In this document: positions 17,165 through 25,673 of the stretch, in pieces
Numbering within the stretch: position 1 is the stretch's first letter
Layout: the number at the start of each line of letters is the position of its first letter
NCBI RefSeq assembly: GCF_009795715.1
Contig: NZ_WTCR01000004.1
Location: 1 to 64,000, forward strand
Direction of reading: 5' to 3'
DNA: 64,000 nucleotides
Origin: Labilibaculum euxinicum
Lineage (GTDB): Bacteria; Bacteroidota; Bacteroidia; Bacteroidales; Marinifilaceae
Position numbers and translations under genes: made by a program
Notes under the pieces: generated by a model
What the model was told of the DNA's origin: nothing
Seen by the model: only the letters and a program-made list of their open reading frames with translations
Databases searched by the model: none

Positions 17165-19528
17165 TTATTGCTTAACAGTTCTTACACCAAATACCGGTCC
17201 TGCTCTATGCCCTTCGTGAGGTTTAAATGTAACCAACACTTTATCTTTGGTCATGCAAATATCATCGGACAATTGATATAAGATATCCACGAATTCACCC
17301 GGCTTTTTATCTGCGATATTTTCTGTCGCAAGTAATTTTCCGTCAATCAAGATATCAAATGTTTTAGCTCCGGTACTTCCGCCCCAATATTCAACAGCCA
17401 AAGCCAATCGATTTCCTTTCATCAATCCCATTTCAAAGGACATTACACCACCTCTGTTAACAACACGGGATCTTTTATTTTTTATCACATCAACGGATGA
17501 TTTTTCGCTCGTGAAATTATGATCACGTTCGGGCTGCATTTCTCCTGGTTGGAAAAAGTCAACTGTCATTTCTTCCAATTTCTTTTTCTGTGCTTGTTTA
17601 GCTTGATATTCCTTTTGGTATTTCGCCCATGATTCTTGGTTGAAAATATCAAAATATACAGAATACCTTACATCATGCACTTTATAGAATGGCTTCAAAA
17701 CAAAATCATGCAAATATCCAACCGATTCTGTTTTGAATGTATTTACTTCTCCTTCTACAGAACTCAACCAATTCGAAGGATCTCTATCTTCTGTCATAAT
17801 AACAGGCACATACATTGCATCAGTTGCTTTTGGATCGTCTTCCGGGCCTAATTCACCAGCCATTACCATCGGACCATACATAATTGCAACACGGTTGCTG
17901 TCATCAGGCATGGTTTCCAAACGAAGTGTAAAAGGCATCTTATATTCCAATACATCTCCATTTTTCCAGGTTCTTTCAATAGAAATAAAACTTTGCGGCT
18001 TTTGATCAACAGATATCTTTTCATTATTGATATAAATCTCCACACCATTTTCAGCCCATTTTGGGTAGCGCAGTTTAAGCATAAATTTACTGGGTTTTTC
18101 GCAGTTAAACTCCAGTTTTGTCCCTTGTTCTTCCGGGTAAACAGTTGTCTGTTTTACGATCAAACCTTTGCTTTTCCATTTTAGTTCAGAACCAATAAAT
18201 TGACTTACATACAATTCATTATTGTTGTGAAAATAAATGTTTGCTCCATATTTTGAATGATTCTCCATTCCTGTTCCCACACAACATGTAAACCAATATG
18301 GATCCTGATATACCTTATGACCTCCCATTTCCAATGACAAATTATAGATCACCCGACCATCAACAGGGTGCTGAGAGGATAAAATATGATTGAATAATGC
18401 TCTTTCATAGAAATCGGCAACCTCAGGAGCGGCATCCCACTCAAAAAGATGACGGGACAGCTTCAACATATTGTACACATTGCATGTTTCAGTCGTATTT
18501 TGACTAAGACGGTTGCGTAAATGATCCGACTCCCCAAAATATTCATGATTGCAATTACCGCCTGTAACATAGGAGTGATGATTTACAACACGATCCCAGA
18601 AAAACTCAGATGATTCTCTATCAGACAAAGACCCTGTAAGCTCATAACGGCGGGCACATCCAACTAGTTTTGGAATTTGTGTATTCGCGTGTATTCCCGG
18701 CAAGATATCAACATGATGAGCCAAAGAATCAAGCACCTTTTTGTGATGAAACACCTTAGACAGCTGCAGATATTTCTCATTCTTGGTTAATCCGTAAAGA
18801 TCAGCCAACGACTCATTAATTCCGCCATGCTCACAATCCAGCATGTTCTGAATTTGTTCATCATTTAAGTCTTTTACAATGGTTGTTAACCAATCTGCAA
18901 ATTTTATATTGATTTGTAAAGCCTTCTTATTCCCGCATAAATTATAAGCATCAGTCAAACCAGCCATCACTTTATGCTCGGTATAATAGGGTACCCATAT
19001 TCCATTCAAATCAAATCCTTTCGAACGTATATCTCCTTTTGCTACTTCTTCTTCAAGAATCCGCTTTCCGTCAGGGAAAGCACCTATGTATCCTTCACCG
19101 TCAGCATTCTGACAAGCTTCCAGCTCATCAACTATATAATTAACCCGGTCAAGAAAACGCTTGTCGTTTGTTGAATTATACATTAAGGCACAGGCACTTA
19201 AATAATGTCCTAAGCTATGTCCTGCTATTGTATTTGCCTCCCAACCATCATAATGCTCTGCTTTAGGCTGAAGACCTGCTTCGATCCGAAATTTTGCCAG
19301 CAATCTGTCTGGTTCATAATTCAACAAGCTCTGCACATTTAATTCCATGGCCTTTTCGAAAGGGCCATCAAGCAATTTAACATCCTTTAAATCAAATGGC
19401 AGTACTTTAAATTCAACCACCTCAGGGCCGTTCGTGCTTATTCGATTATCTTCGATACCTGAACAGGAAGATAATCCAACTCCAATACAAATTGAAAAGA
19501 ATAAAGCTCTACAAAAATCGAATCTCAT
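17165..19528 (-). CDS. GH146-like beta-L-arabinofuranosidase (DUF1680 superfamily)
   Basis: 787 residues with a lipoprotein-like signal (GVGLSSCSG). A large (alpha/alpha)6 domain begins WEANTIAGHSLGHYLSA and carries TTETCNVYNMLKLSRHLF near residue 347 and FTCCVGTGMENH near 414. In this superfamily the Glu-x-Cys and Cys-Cys residues bind zinc, with one cysteine as the nucleophile. The CCVGTGMENH form is what I associate with GH146, whose founding enzymes remove terminal beta-L-arabinofuranose from complex arabinan. C-terminal beta domains include an appended ~130-residue module after ~650. It is a PUL1 enzyme in tandem with two GH127 genes. Confidence 0.87.
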   Translation of the reverse strand: MRFDFCRALFFSICIGVGLSSCSGIEDNRISTNGPEVVEFKVLPFDLKDVKLLDGPFEKAMELNVQSLLNYEPDRLLAKFRIEAGLQPKAEHYDGWEANTIAGHSLGHYLSACALMYNSTNDKRFLDRVNYIVDELEACQNADGEGYIGAFPDGKRILEEEVAKGDIRSKGFDLNGIWVPYYTEHKVMAGLTDAYNLCGNKKALQINIKFADWLTTIVKDLNDEQIQNMLDCEHGGINESLADLYGLTKNEKYLQLSKVFHHKKVLDSLAHHVDILPGIHANTQIPKLVGCARRYELTGSLSDRESSEFFWDRVVNHHSYVTGGNCNHEYFGESDHLRNRLSQNTTETCNVYNMLKLSRHLFEWDAAPEVADFYERALFNHILSSQHPVDGRVIYNLSLEMGGHKVYQDPYWFTCCVGTGMENHSKYGANIYFHNNNELYVSQFIGSELKWKSKGLIVKQTTVYPEEQGTKLEFNCEKPSKFMLKLRYPKWAENGVEIYINNEKISVDQKPQSFISIERTWKNGDVLEYKMPFTLRLETMPDDSNRVAIMYGPMVMAGELGPEDDPKATDAMYVPVIMTEDRDPSNWLSSVEGEVNTFKTESVGYLHDFVLKPFYKVHDVRYSVYFDIFNQESWAKYQKEYQAKQAQKKKLEEMTVDFFQPGEMQPERDHNFTSEKSSVDVIKNKRSRVVNRGGVMSFEMGLMKGNRLALAVEYWGGSTGAKTFDILIDGKLLATENIADKKPGEFVDILYQLSDDICMTKDKVLVTFKPHEGHRAGPVFGVRTVKQ

Positions 19529-19569
19529 ATTTTAATAATTATATAGTTATCAGAAAATTACAGTCTCAA

Positions 19570-21975
19570 TTATTTTACCTTCCATTCCAAAATACCACCC
19601 GACTCACCTTTTTGCAGTTGAGCTGTAATTCGAAGTGCTTTTGTTTTTACAGGCTTAAAATTCACTGTGTTGTATTTATCAAGTTCCACTGTAAAAACAT
19701 CGCTGGTTTCGACAGGAACCCATTTCCCCTTGCTGTCTTTGTATAGTAATGACCATTTTTCGGGCACCTTATAATTGCCGTCGTAGTGATCCATATTAAG
19801 CCAATAAACCGATGACTGAGACAATACAACAGGTTCTTTAAATTCATAATCAACAGTTTCTTCCGATCCTTCTTTCTGCCACCAGTAGAAATATGATTTA
19901 TCAGTATCACCCGAATTTTTAGGAGTAAACCCATCATTCAAACCTGGAGACCAATCTGTTGATGAAAATGCCTTGGCCGAATCTGCAGGTGAATATGCGG
20001 GTTTTACGATAGCCGATTCTTCCGCGGAAGGTAGCCAAACCAACATATTTGCTGTTCCCCGATTGTTCCATGCATAATATGGAATGGCTTTAAGACTTGC
20101 AGGTTCAATTGTTTTTGCATCTCCAGATTGACTTACCCTGCTTGCTTTCATTGTAAGTGTTACCACCCCACCTAAAAGATTTTCTTCAAATTGAGAACTC
20201 ACGTTTGCATCTTGCGATACAAACTCATCGAATAAATACGCATTATTGTTGTCTTTATCCTCGAAGCAATACACTATTGGGCCACGTTGGTAAGCCAATT
20301 TATTATGATCATTGATCACCTTTTCGCTGGCTTTTATTTTACGCACAGGCATTGGAAATTCAACTTCTATCTGATCTCCCGCATCCCACTTTTCTCTCAA
20401 AATGGCATAACCATTCACCATTTCGGGTGATTTCTTCTTTCCATTTACTTTAATGGTATAAGTATCTGTGACATTTTCAACAAAGTGATACAAATCAGAT
20501 GGTACAGGTTGATTTTGTGCCCATCCCGGAATGCGAATTTTCAAACCAACACGTTCATTTGTCTTTTTATCAACTGAAATTGTAAGCTTACCACTCCAAG
20601 GATATTGTGTCTTTTGTGTCAGACTCAGGGTATCCTTTCCTACTGCAACGTCAGCGTGACCTTCAGAAAATAAATTTACATACACAGAATGTTCATCAGT
20701 TGTATAAATATAACCCGGTATCGAGGCCATAAACCGTGTAATATTGCCCGGACAACAAGCACATCCAAACCAAGGTGCGCGATCATGATTATGAACAGAT
20801 TCAAGAGGATTATCGTAGAAAAATTTATCGCCGCTTAAGGATACACCCGAAATAACTCCGTTGTACAACACACGTTCAAGTACATCGTAGTATTTTGAAT
20901 TTCCATCATTCAAAAACAAACGGTAATTCCAGTAAACATTTGATATCGAAGCACAAGTCTCACAATAATCCGTCATATTAGGCAATTCGTAATTCGGGCC
21001 AAAGCCTTCACCTTGAGCACGGGAACCAATTCCACCCGTAATATATAATTTTTTAGAAACCACATTTTCCCAAACACATTTTGTGGCTTCCATCAATTGC
21101 TTATCATGCATCAAAGAAGCAACATCAGTTACACCTGAGTAGAGATATCCCAAACGAACAGCATGACCAACTGCTTCATCCTGTTCAACAATTGGTTTGT
21201 GATCCTGACTGTATTCATTCAATTCATGACCATCAGTACCCTTTCCTGTTTCGTCGATAAAGAATCGTGCCAGTTTAAGGTATTTTTCATCATTTGTAAC
21301 CCGATACAATTTTACCAATGCCATCTCCACAATCGGATGACCTGAAGGAACTTTCTTTTGTCCTTCGCCCGGACCAAAAACCTGATTCACCAAATCAGCA
21401 TTTTTGATCGCAATAGTAAGTAAAGAACATTTTCCGGTTGCCTGATAATGAGCAACAGCAGCTTCATATAAATGACCGCAATTATAAAGTTCATGGCTGT
21501 TCAAACGATCCCAACGTCCCTCTCCGTACCAACGCTTCAAACGCTCACATTTGTTGGTTAGGCAAGTGTACAGGTAACCATCCTCTTCTTGTCCGGCACC
21601 AATTAAAGTGATCAAACTGTCCAGATAATGATCCAATTTAGCATCATACTCTACCGCCAGCGTATATGAAGCTCCTTCCAGCACTTTGTAAACATCAGTA
21701 TCATCAAATGGGAAATCACCTTGGTGTTCTCCTTTGATCAAACCACCAGCCAGAGCAAAATTATCCATACGCCCGGTCTCTTCACACTTTTTAAATGCTG
21801 ATGGAATTGACACAGTTCTGTTAATTTCAATTTTAGGAGCCCAAAACTGATCATTTAAATGAACAGAGGTAAAGGGAACCGGATTTAAATGTCCTACAGT
21901 TTCATTCTCCTTTTTAGCACAAGAAAATGCAAGAAAACCAAACAATATCAGGAAACTATAATATCTTAATCTCAT
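19570..21975 (-). CDS. GH127-like beta-L-arabinofuranosidase lipoprotein (copy 1)
   Basis: 801 residues from ATG 21973-21975. I chose this start because it gives a clean lipoprotein signal (MRLRYYSFLILFGFLAFSC); an in-frame start 54 bp upstream adds 18 residues and overlaps the previous gene. Catalytic hallmarks are YCETCASI (~340) and WFGCACCPGN (~407), the Glu-x-Cys and Cys-Cys zinc/nucleophile set of GH127. GH127 HypBA1 of Bifidobacterium cuts beta-1,2-linked L-arabinofuranose disaccharides from hydroxyproline. Other GH127 members act in rhamnogalacturonan-II breakdown, so the linkage is inferred. A ~100-residue C-terminal extension ends in a beta-sandwich (ILEWKVK). It follows the other GH127 gene by 38 bp. 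Confidence 0.9.
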   Translation of the reverse strand: MRLRYYSFLILFGFLAFSCAKKENETVGHLNPVPFTSVHLNDQFWAPKIEINRTVSIPSAFKKCEETGRMDNFALAGGLIKGEHQGDFPFDDTDVYKVLEGASYTLAVEYDAKLDHYLDSLITLIGAGQEEDGYLYTCLTNKCERLKRWYGEGRWDRLNSHELYNCGHLYEAAVAHYQATGKCSLLTIAIKNADLVNQVFGPGEGQKKVPSGHPIVEMALVKLYRVTNDEKYLKLARFFIDETGKGTDGHELNEYSQDHKPIVEQDEAVGHAVRLGYLYSGVTDVASLMHDKQLMEATKCVWENVVSKKLYITGGIGSRAQGEGFGPNYELPNMTDYCETCASISNVYWNYRLFLNDGNSKYYDVLERVLYNGVISGVSLSGDKFFYDNPLESVHNHDRAPWFGCACCPGNITRFMASIPGYIYTTDEHSVYVNLFSEGHADVAVGKDTLSLTQKTQYPWSGKLTISVDKKTNERVGLKIRIPGWAQNQPVPSDLYHFVENVTDTYTIKVNGKKKSPEMVNGYAILREKWDAGDQIEVEFPMPVRKIKASEKVINDHNKLAYQRGPIVYCFEDKDNNNAYLFDEFVSQDANVSSQFEENLLGGVVTLTMKASRVSQSGDAKTIEPASLKAIPYYAWNNRGTANMLVWLPSAEESAIVKPAYSPADSAKAFSSTDWSPGLNDGFTPKNSGDTDKSYFYWWQKEGSEETVDYEFKEPVVLSQSSVYWLNMDHYDGNYKVPEKWSLLYKDSKGKWVPVETSDVFTVELDKYNTVNFKPVKTKALRITAQLQKGESGGILEWKVK

Positions 21976-22013
21976 TATATATCTATATTTAGTATGAAAA
22001 TTCGGTATCGGAA

Positions 22014-24425
22014 CTATTCCAATTCCCATTCGAAAATTCCTGACGCATTTTTTTCAGGCAACTTCACTTCAAGTTTTATCGCATTGGTCTTCACTGTTTT
22101 AAATGAAACTTTGCTGGGAACACCTTTTGTTGCAGTGTAGGGTTCATTATTCTCAACAGGCATCCACTCACTGTCTTTATTTTTATAGTAAATTTTCCAC
22201 TCTTTTGGTATGCGACAACCACCCCAGGGAGCATCATCATACCAATAAACGGTTGAACCACTTACTGTTTTCTCACCGTCAAATTCGTATGAAATCCATT
22301 CTGTTGTTCCTTCTTTAGGCCACCAATGGTAATAAGGTACAGCTTGAGCCTTACCATTTTTAGGGATGAGTTGGTCGTTAACCGCACTAATTGCTTTCAC
22401 CAAATGCGAGGCATCAACTTTACTTTCCGAGGCAAGAGTGGGTTGTTGCATGGGACGACTGGTACTTAAATCGTTGGAAAGCCAAACTGTCATTTCACCA
22501 CTTCCACGATGAGCCCAGGCATAGTAAGGAATCATGTTCAATTGAACATCTTTTACTTCGATTTTACCTTGTTTGTTGTAATTAAGTACCTGAGCATCGG
22601 TATGAATCATATTGATGCCATACAGTAAGTCTTGTTTGTTTTCAACAGTAAATACCGGTTTTTGTGGAATAACAGCACTCAATACACTATAATCATTATC
22701 AGGCCACTCAGCGCAATAAACTACAGGACCACGCTCAACAGCAACTCTGCCCTGATCAGCCTCAACCAATGGATGAGCTTTTACAGTGCGCGCTTCCATA
22801 TCGAAATGAACTTCAACCTTGTCGCCTTTACGCCAAGTACGACTGATAGTGAAATAACCATTTTTAAGTTGACTTGTAACAGACTGCCCGTTTACTTTAA
22901 CTGAGTATGATAATTTTTTATTATCAGTGAAAGTATATAAATCACTTGGTACTACCTGACCTAACACCCATCCCGGAATACGGATTTTAAGGTTGAAGTT
23001 TTGTTTCTTCTTTGGATTTACATCCAGATTAATATCACCAACCCAAGGATAATTGGTTGTTTGTTTCAATACTACCGGTTTTCCATCTACCTTAATTTCC
23101 GAATTATTCGACATGAACAAATTTACATACAAATCACTTTTATGTACTGCATAAATATATCCTGGAACAGAAGGAATAAACCGGCAAATATTTGACGGAC
23201 AGCAGGCACAGCCAAACCATGGCCGGCGTTGGTGCTGACCAATTGATTCAAGAGGATTTGGATAGAAAAATCCATCGCCTTCCAACGAAACACCACTAAT
23301 CAACCCATTATAAAGAGTGCGTTCCAGTACATCGTAGTATTTTGATTCGCCATGAAGCAGAAATAGTCTGTAATTGAGATAAACATTTCCGATGGCAGCA
23401 CAGGTTTCACAATACGCCGACATATTAGGCAACTGATAATTTTCACCAAAAGCCTCACCATGCCCTGTAGCACCAATACCTCCTGTGATGTATAATTTTT
23501 TGCCCACAATGTTTTCCCAAATTCTATCGATGGCGTTTACATAGGTAGTATCACCGGTAAGCGCAGCCACATCGGCCATGCCGGTATACATATAGGCAGC
23601 ACGAACTGCATGCCCAACAGCTTCGTCCTGTTCCAAAACCGGTTCGTGCGACTGACTGTATTCACTTTTTATTGTGGTATACCCCCGCTTATCTAATAGG
23701 AACTTTGCAAAGTCAAGATATTTCTGTTCTCCAGTTGCAACATATAATTTCGACAAAGCCATTTCTGCAATCTGATGACCTGGAACTACTGTTACCTGTC
23801 CTGGTTTATCTCCAACTTCCCTTACGGCACAATCGGCATACTTTTTCGCGATATCTAAAAAATTTGTTTTCCCAGTTGCCTGATAATGTGCCAAAGCACC
23901 TTCAACCATATGTCCCAGATTGTACAACTCATGGCTAAGGTCTTCCTCTTTTTCCCAACGTTTGGTTCCTGCCCATTCATGCGGATGTGCAGGATTCATT
24001 GTACGGGAAGTGTATAAGTATCCATCTGCCTCTTGCGCAGCTGCCACAATTGTCAGCACACTGTCAATATATTTGTCTAATTTTTTATCAGGAAAAGTCT
24101 GCATTGAATAGCTTGCTCCTTCAATGGTTTTATACACATCGGTATCATCAAATGAAAAGCCTTCCACTTTAATCGTATCACTTGGATGTGCTGCCTTAAT
24201 AAAGTTTTCATATCGACCGGTTTCTTCACACTTACTAAAAGCCAATGGAATAGTAACTTCACGACTTGCTTTCAGTCTTTGTCCCCAAAACGAATCTGTA
24301 ACTTTTACAGAAGTAAAAGGAACAGGAGAAATGGGGTATCCACCTGTTTTATTTTTTTCCTGAGCATTTGCTGCAAAACACAAAATGCAAAGCGCAAGTG
24401 TTAAAACTCTTTTAATTGTTGTCAT
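22014..24425 (-). CDS. GH127-like beta-L-arabinofuranosidase (copy 2)
   Basis: 803 residues with a cleavable signal peptide (LALCILCFAANAQ) rather than a lipobox. YCETCAAI (~340) and WFGCACCPSN (~407) supply the Glu, zinc cysteines and nucleophile of GH127. It is co-linear with copy 1 along its whole length, including the C-terminal beta-sandwich (GIFEWELE), so the pair is an old tandem duplication. Different signal types predict different locations: copy 1 lipid-anchored, copy 2 soluble in the periplasm or secreted. First gene of the GH127-GH127-GH146 run. Confidence 0.9.
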   Translation of the reverse strand: MTTIKRVLTLALCILCFAANAQEKNKTGGYPISPVPFTSVKVTDSFWGQRLKASREVTIPLAFSKCEETGRYENFIKAAHPSDTIKVEGFSFDDTDVYKTIEGASYSMQTFPDKKLDKYIDSVLTIVAAAQEADGYLYTSRTMNPAHPHEWAGTKRWEKEEDLSHELYNLGHMVEGALAHYQATGKTNFLDIAKKYADCAVREVGDKPGQVTVVPGHQIAEMALSKLYVATGEQKYLDFAKFLLDKRGYTTIKSEYSQSHEPVLEQDEAVGHAVRAAYMYTGMADVAALTGDTTYVNAIDRIWENIVGKKLYITGGIGATGHGEAFGENYQLPNMSAYCETCAAIGNVYLNYRLFLLHGESKYYDVLERTLYNGLISGVSLEGDGFFYPNPLESIGQHQRRPWFGCACCPSNICRFIPSVPGYIYAVHKSDLYVNLFMSNNSEIKVDGKPVVLKQTTNYPWVGDINLDVNPKKKQNFNLKIRIPGWVLGQVVPSDLYTFTDNKKLSYSVKVNGQSVTSQLKNGYFTISRTWRKGDKVEVHFDMEARTVKAHPLVEADQGRVAVERGPVVYCAEWPDNDYSVLSAVIPQKPVFTVENKQDLLYGINMIHTDAQVLNYNKQGKIEVKDVQLNMIPYYAWAHRGSGEMTVWLSNDLSTSRPMQQPTLASESKVDASHLVKAISAVNDQLIPKNGKAQAVPYYHWWPKEGTTEWISYEFDGEKTVSGSTVYWYDDAPWGGCRIPKEWKIYYKNKDSEWMPVENNEPYTATKGVPSKVSFKTVKTNAIKLEVKLPEKNASGIFEWELE

Positions 24426-24578
24426 TGTTATATCCTATTTTTTTAATATTACCATTTCTAAAATTAATTACTTTTCAAATGTAAAATTGTATCGAAATGC
24501 TCACATTAAGTTGTCGGTTTGTTCAAAATAATAGTACAAATGTTTTTAATTCTTCAATTACATCGATTTATCAAGGCT

Positions 24579-24916
24579 TTATTCACTCCATTCTCTAAAT
24601 GCACTCAAATTAGAGTAAATATTTTCGCCTTTAATTTTACTGGATTTAACTAACTCAATATCTATTTCGGTGTTGTAGCAATTCACAAAATCTTTACTTA
24701 CCAAAACCTGTAGGTCTCCCGATGCCAATTTAATTCCATCGGTAGTAGAATACAGATAATAGGTTTCTCCATTTTTTTTTAATGATTGGATCGGCAAAGT
24801 AGCTTAATAGTAATTGGTTATCCTCAATTATCAAATCTCTATTTGCTTTTTACGCCTCAGCACAAAAAGCAAATAGGATTAATAGAACAATATTGGTTTT
24901 ACATATATTTTTTCAC
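24579..24916 (-). pseudogene. Decayed GH43-family gene
   Basis: The minus strand reads a signal peptide (KTNIVLLILFAFCAEA), then a TAA at 24850-24852 where Gln would be expected, then KANRDLIIEDNQLLLSYFADPIIK. A run of nine A (24772-24780) breaks the frame. One base fewer restores NGETYYLYSTTDGIKLASGD and VLVSKDFVN. ADP..IK.NG.TYYLY is the blade-1 motif of GH43 enzymes with the catalytic Asp. The coding sense ends at 24579 with a foreign-looking tail, so only the first ~100 of the ~320 or more residues remain. Nonsense, frameshift and truncation together make it non-functional. Confidence 0.75.
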
Positions 24917-25228
24917 TTTAAATCTATGGATCGGAATCACACCTCATATTTCCCATGCTATAAATAGCCCAAACTATCTTATAAATGATATAATGCAGCA
25001 TGGTATACATATTACCTACCCATCATAAGCACACATTACGCTTGCATTTAAAAATCAAATTAAGGATTTAAATCAATCACGTCCTATACGTTTTAGAGAA
25101 TTGCTTTTACTTTATTCATTTAGATGATATTACAGCACATGATTTCTTTAATGGGTGTTATTTAAACTACAGGCTGATTGGCATCTATTTTAAAGAGTTT
25201 TTGTTTTGCCACAAGATTTAGTAAAACT

Positions 25229-25290
25229 CCGAAGTTGTGAACTTGTTCGAAGATCACCAGGTCTCACTTTGTTCGGCAACTTCGTTTTTT
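25229..25290 (+). other. Orphan long hairpin followed by T-run
   Basis: CGAAGTTG (25230-25237) pairs with CAACTTCG (25277-25284), and TTTTTT follows on the plus strand. The ~40-nt interior holds a further TTGTTCGAA element. It has the shape of a rho-independent terminator or small-RNA 3' end, yet no plus-strand gene precedes it. Confidence 0.3.
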
Positions 25291-25483
25291 GTATTAAAAC
25301 AAAAAATGAAGCCGGTTTTAGACGGATAGCACAATGCTAAAAATTTAAATAGGACAATATTGGTTCCAAATCTGTAAAACATTACTCCATTTCACTTTCA
25401 CCATTATCTGCAAGAATAACACATATGTCTTCAGAATGGGTTAATGAGTAACACAAACTGAAACACCCAACAAAACAAATGGC

Positions 25484-25512
25484 GGTAAGTAGCTATTTTA
25501 ATGCTACTTACC
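25484..25512 (-). terminator. Terminator downstream of the PUL1 HTCS gene
   Basis: GGTAAGTAGC (25484-25493) and GCTACTTACC (25503-25512) are perfect 10-bp arms around a 9-nt loop. On the minus strand ATTTGTTTTG follows. It lies ~160 bp past the HTCS stop. Confidence 0.65.
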
Positions 25513-25673
25513 ACCAAACATAAGACTTAAACACCCTCAAGATGTTTAGTAATAGAAATACCTAAAACATTTATTTTTTTAGGGTTAAAAAAAATCTAAT
25601 TTCGACTATTCCAACTACAATTGTCTATAGCAGTTTAGATATCTCAACTTTGAATTATTCATTAATATAAAAA

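Larger units (their letters stand above)
24917..25673. other. Intergenic stretch with two hairpins, no gene
   Basis: No credible coding region. Two hairpins stand out and are listed separately: an HTCS terminator at 25484-25512 and an orphan hairpin at 25229-25290. The remainder is AT-rich. A plus-strand frame across 25229-25325 (SEVVNLFEDHQVSLCSATSF) is open but has no start and matches no family I know. Confidence 0.5.

Noticed and set aside
21976-22029. Upstream start for GH127 copy 1
   Set aside because: It would put 18 residues before a clear lipoprotein signal and overlap the preceding gene's end.
24786-25028. Plus-strand 80-codon frame opposite the GH43 relic
   Set aside because: It overlaps the recognisable GH43 remains on the other strand and is not protein-like.
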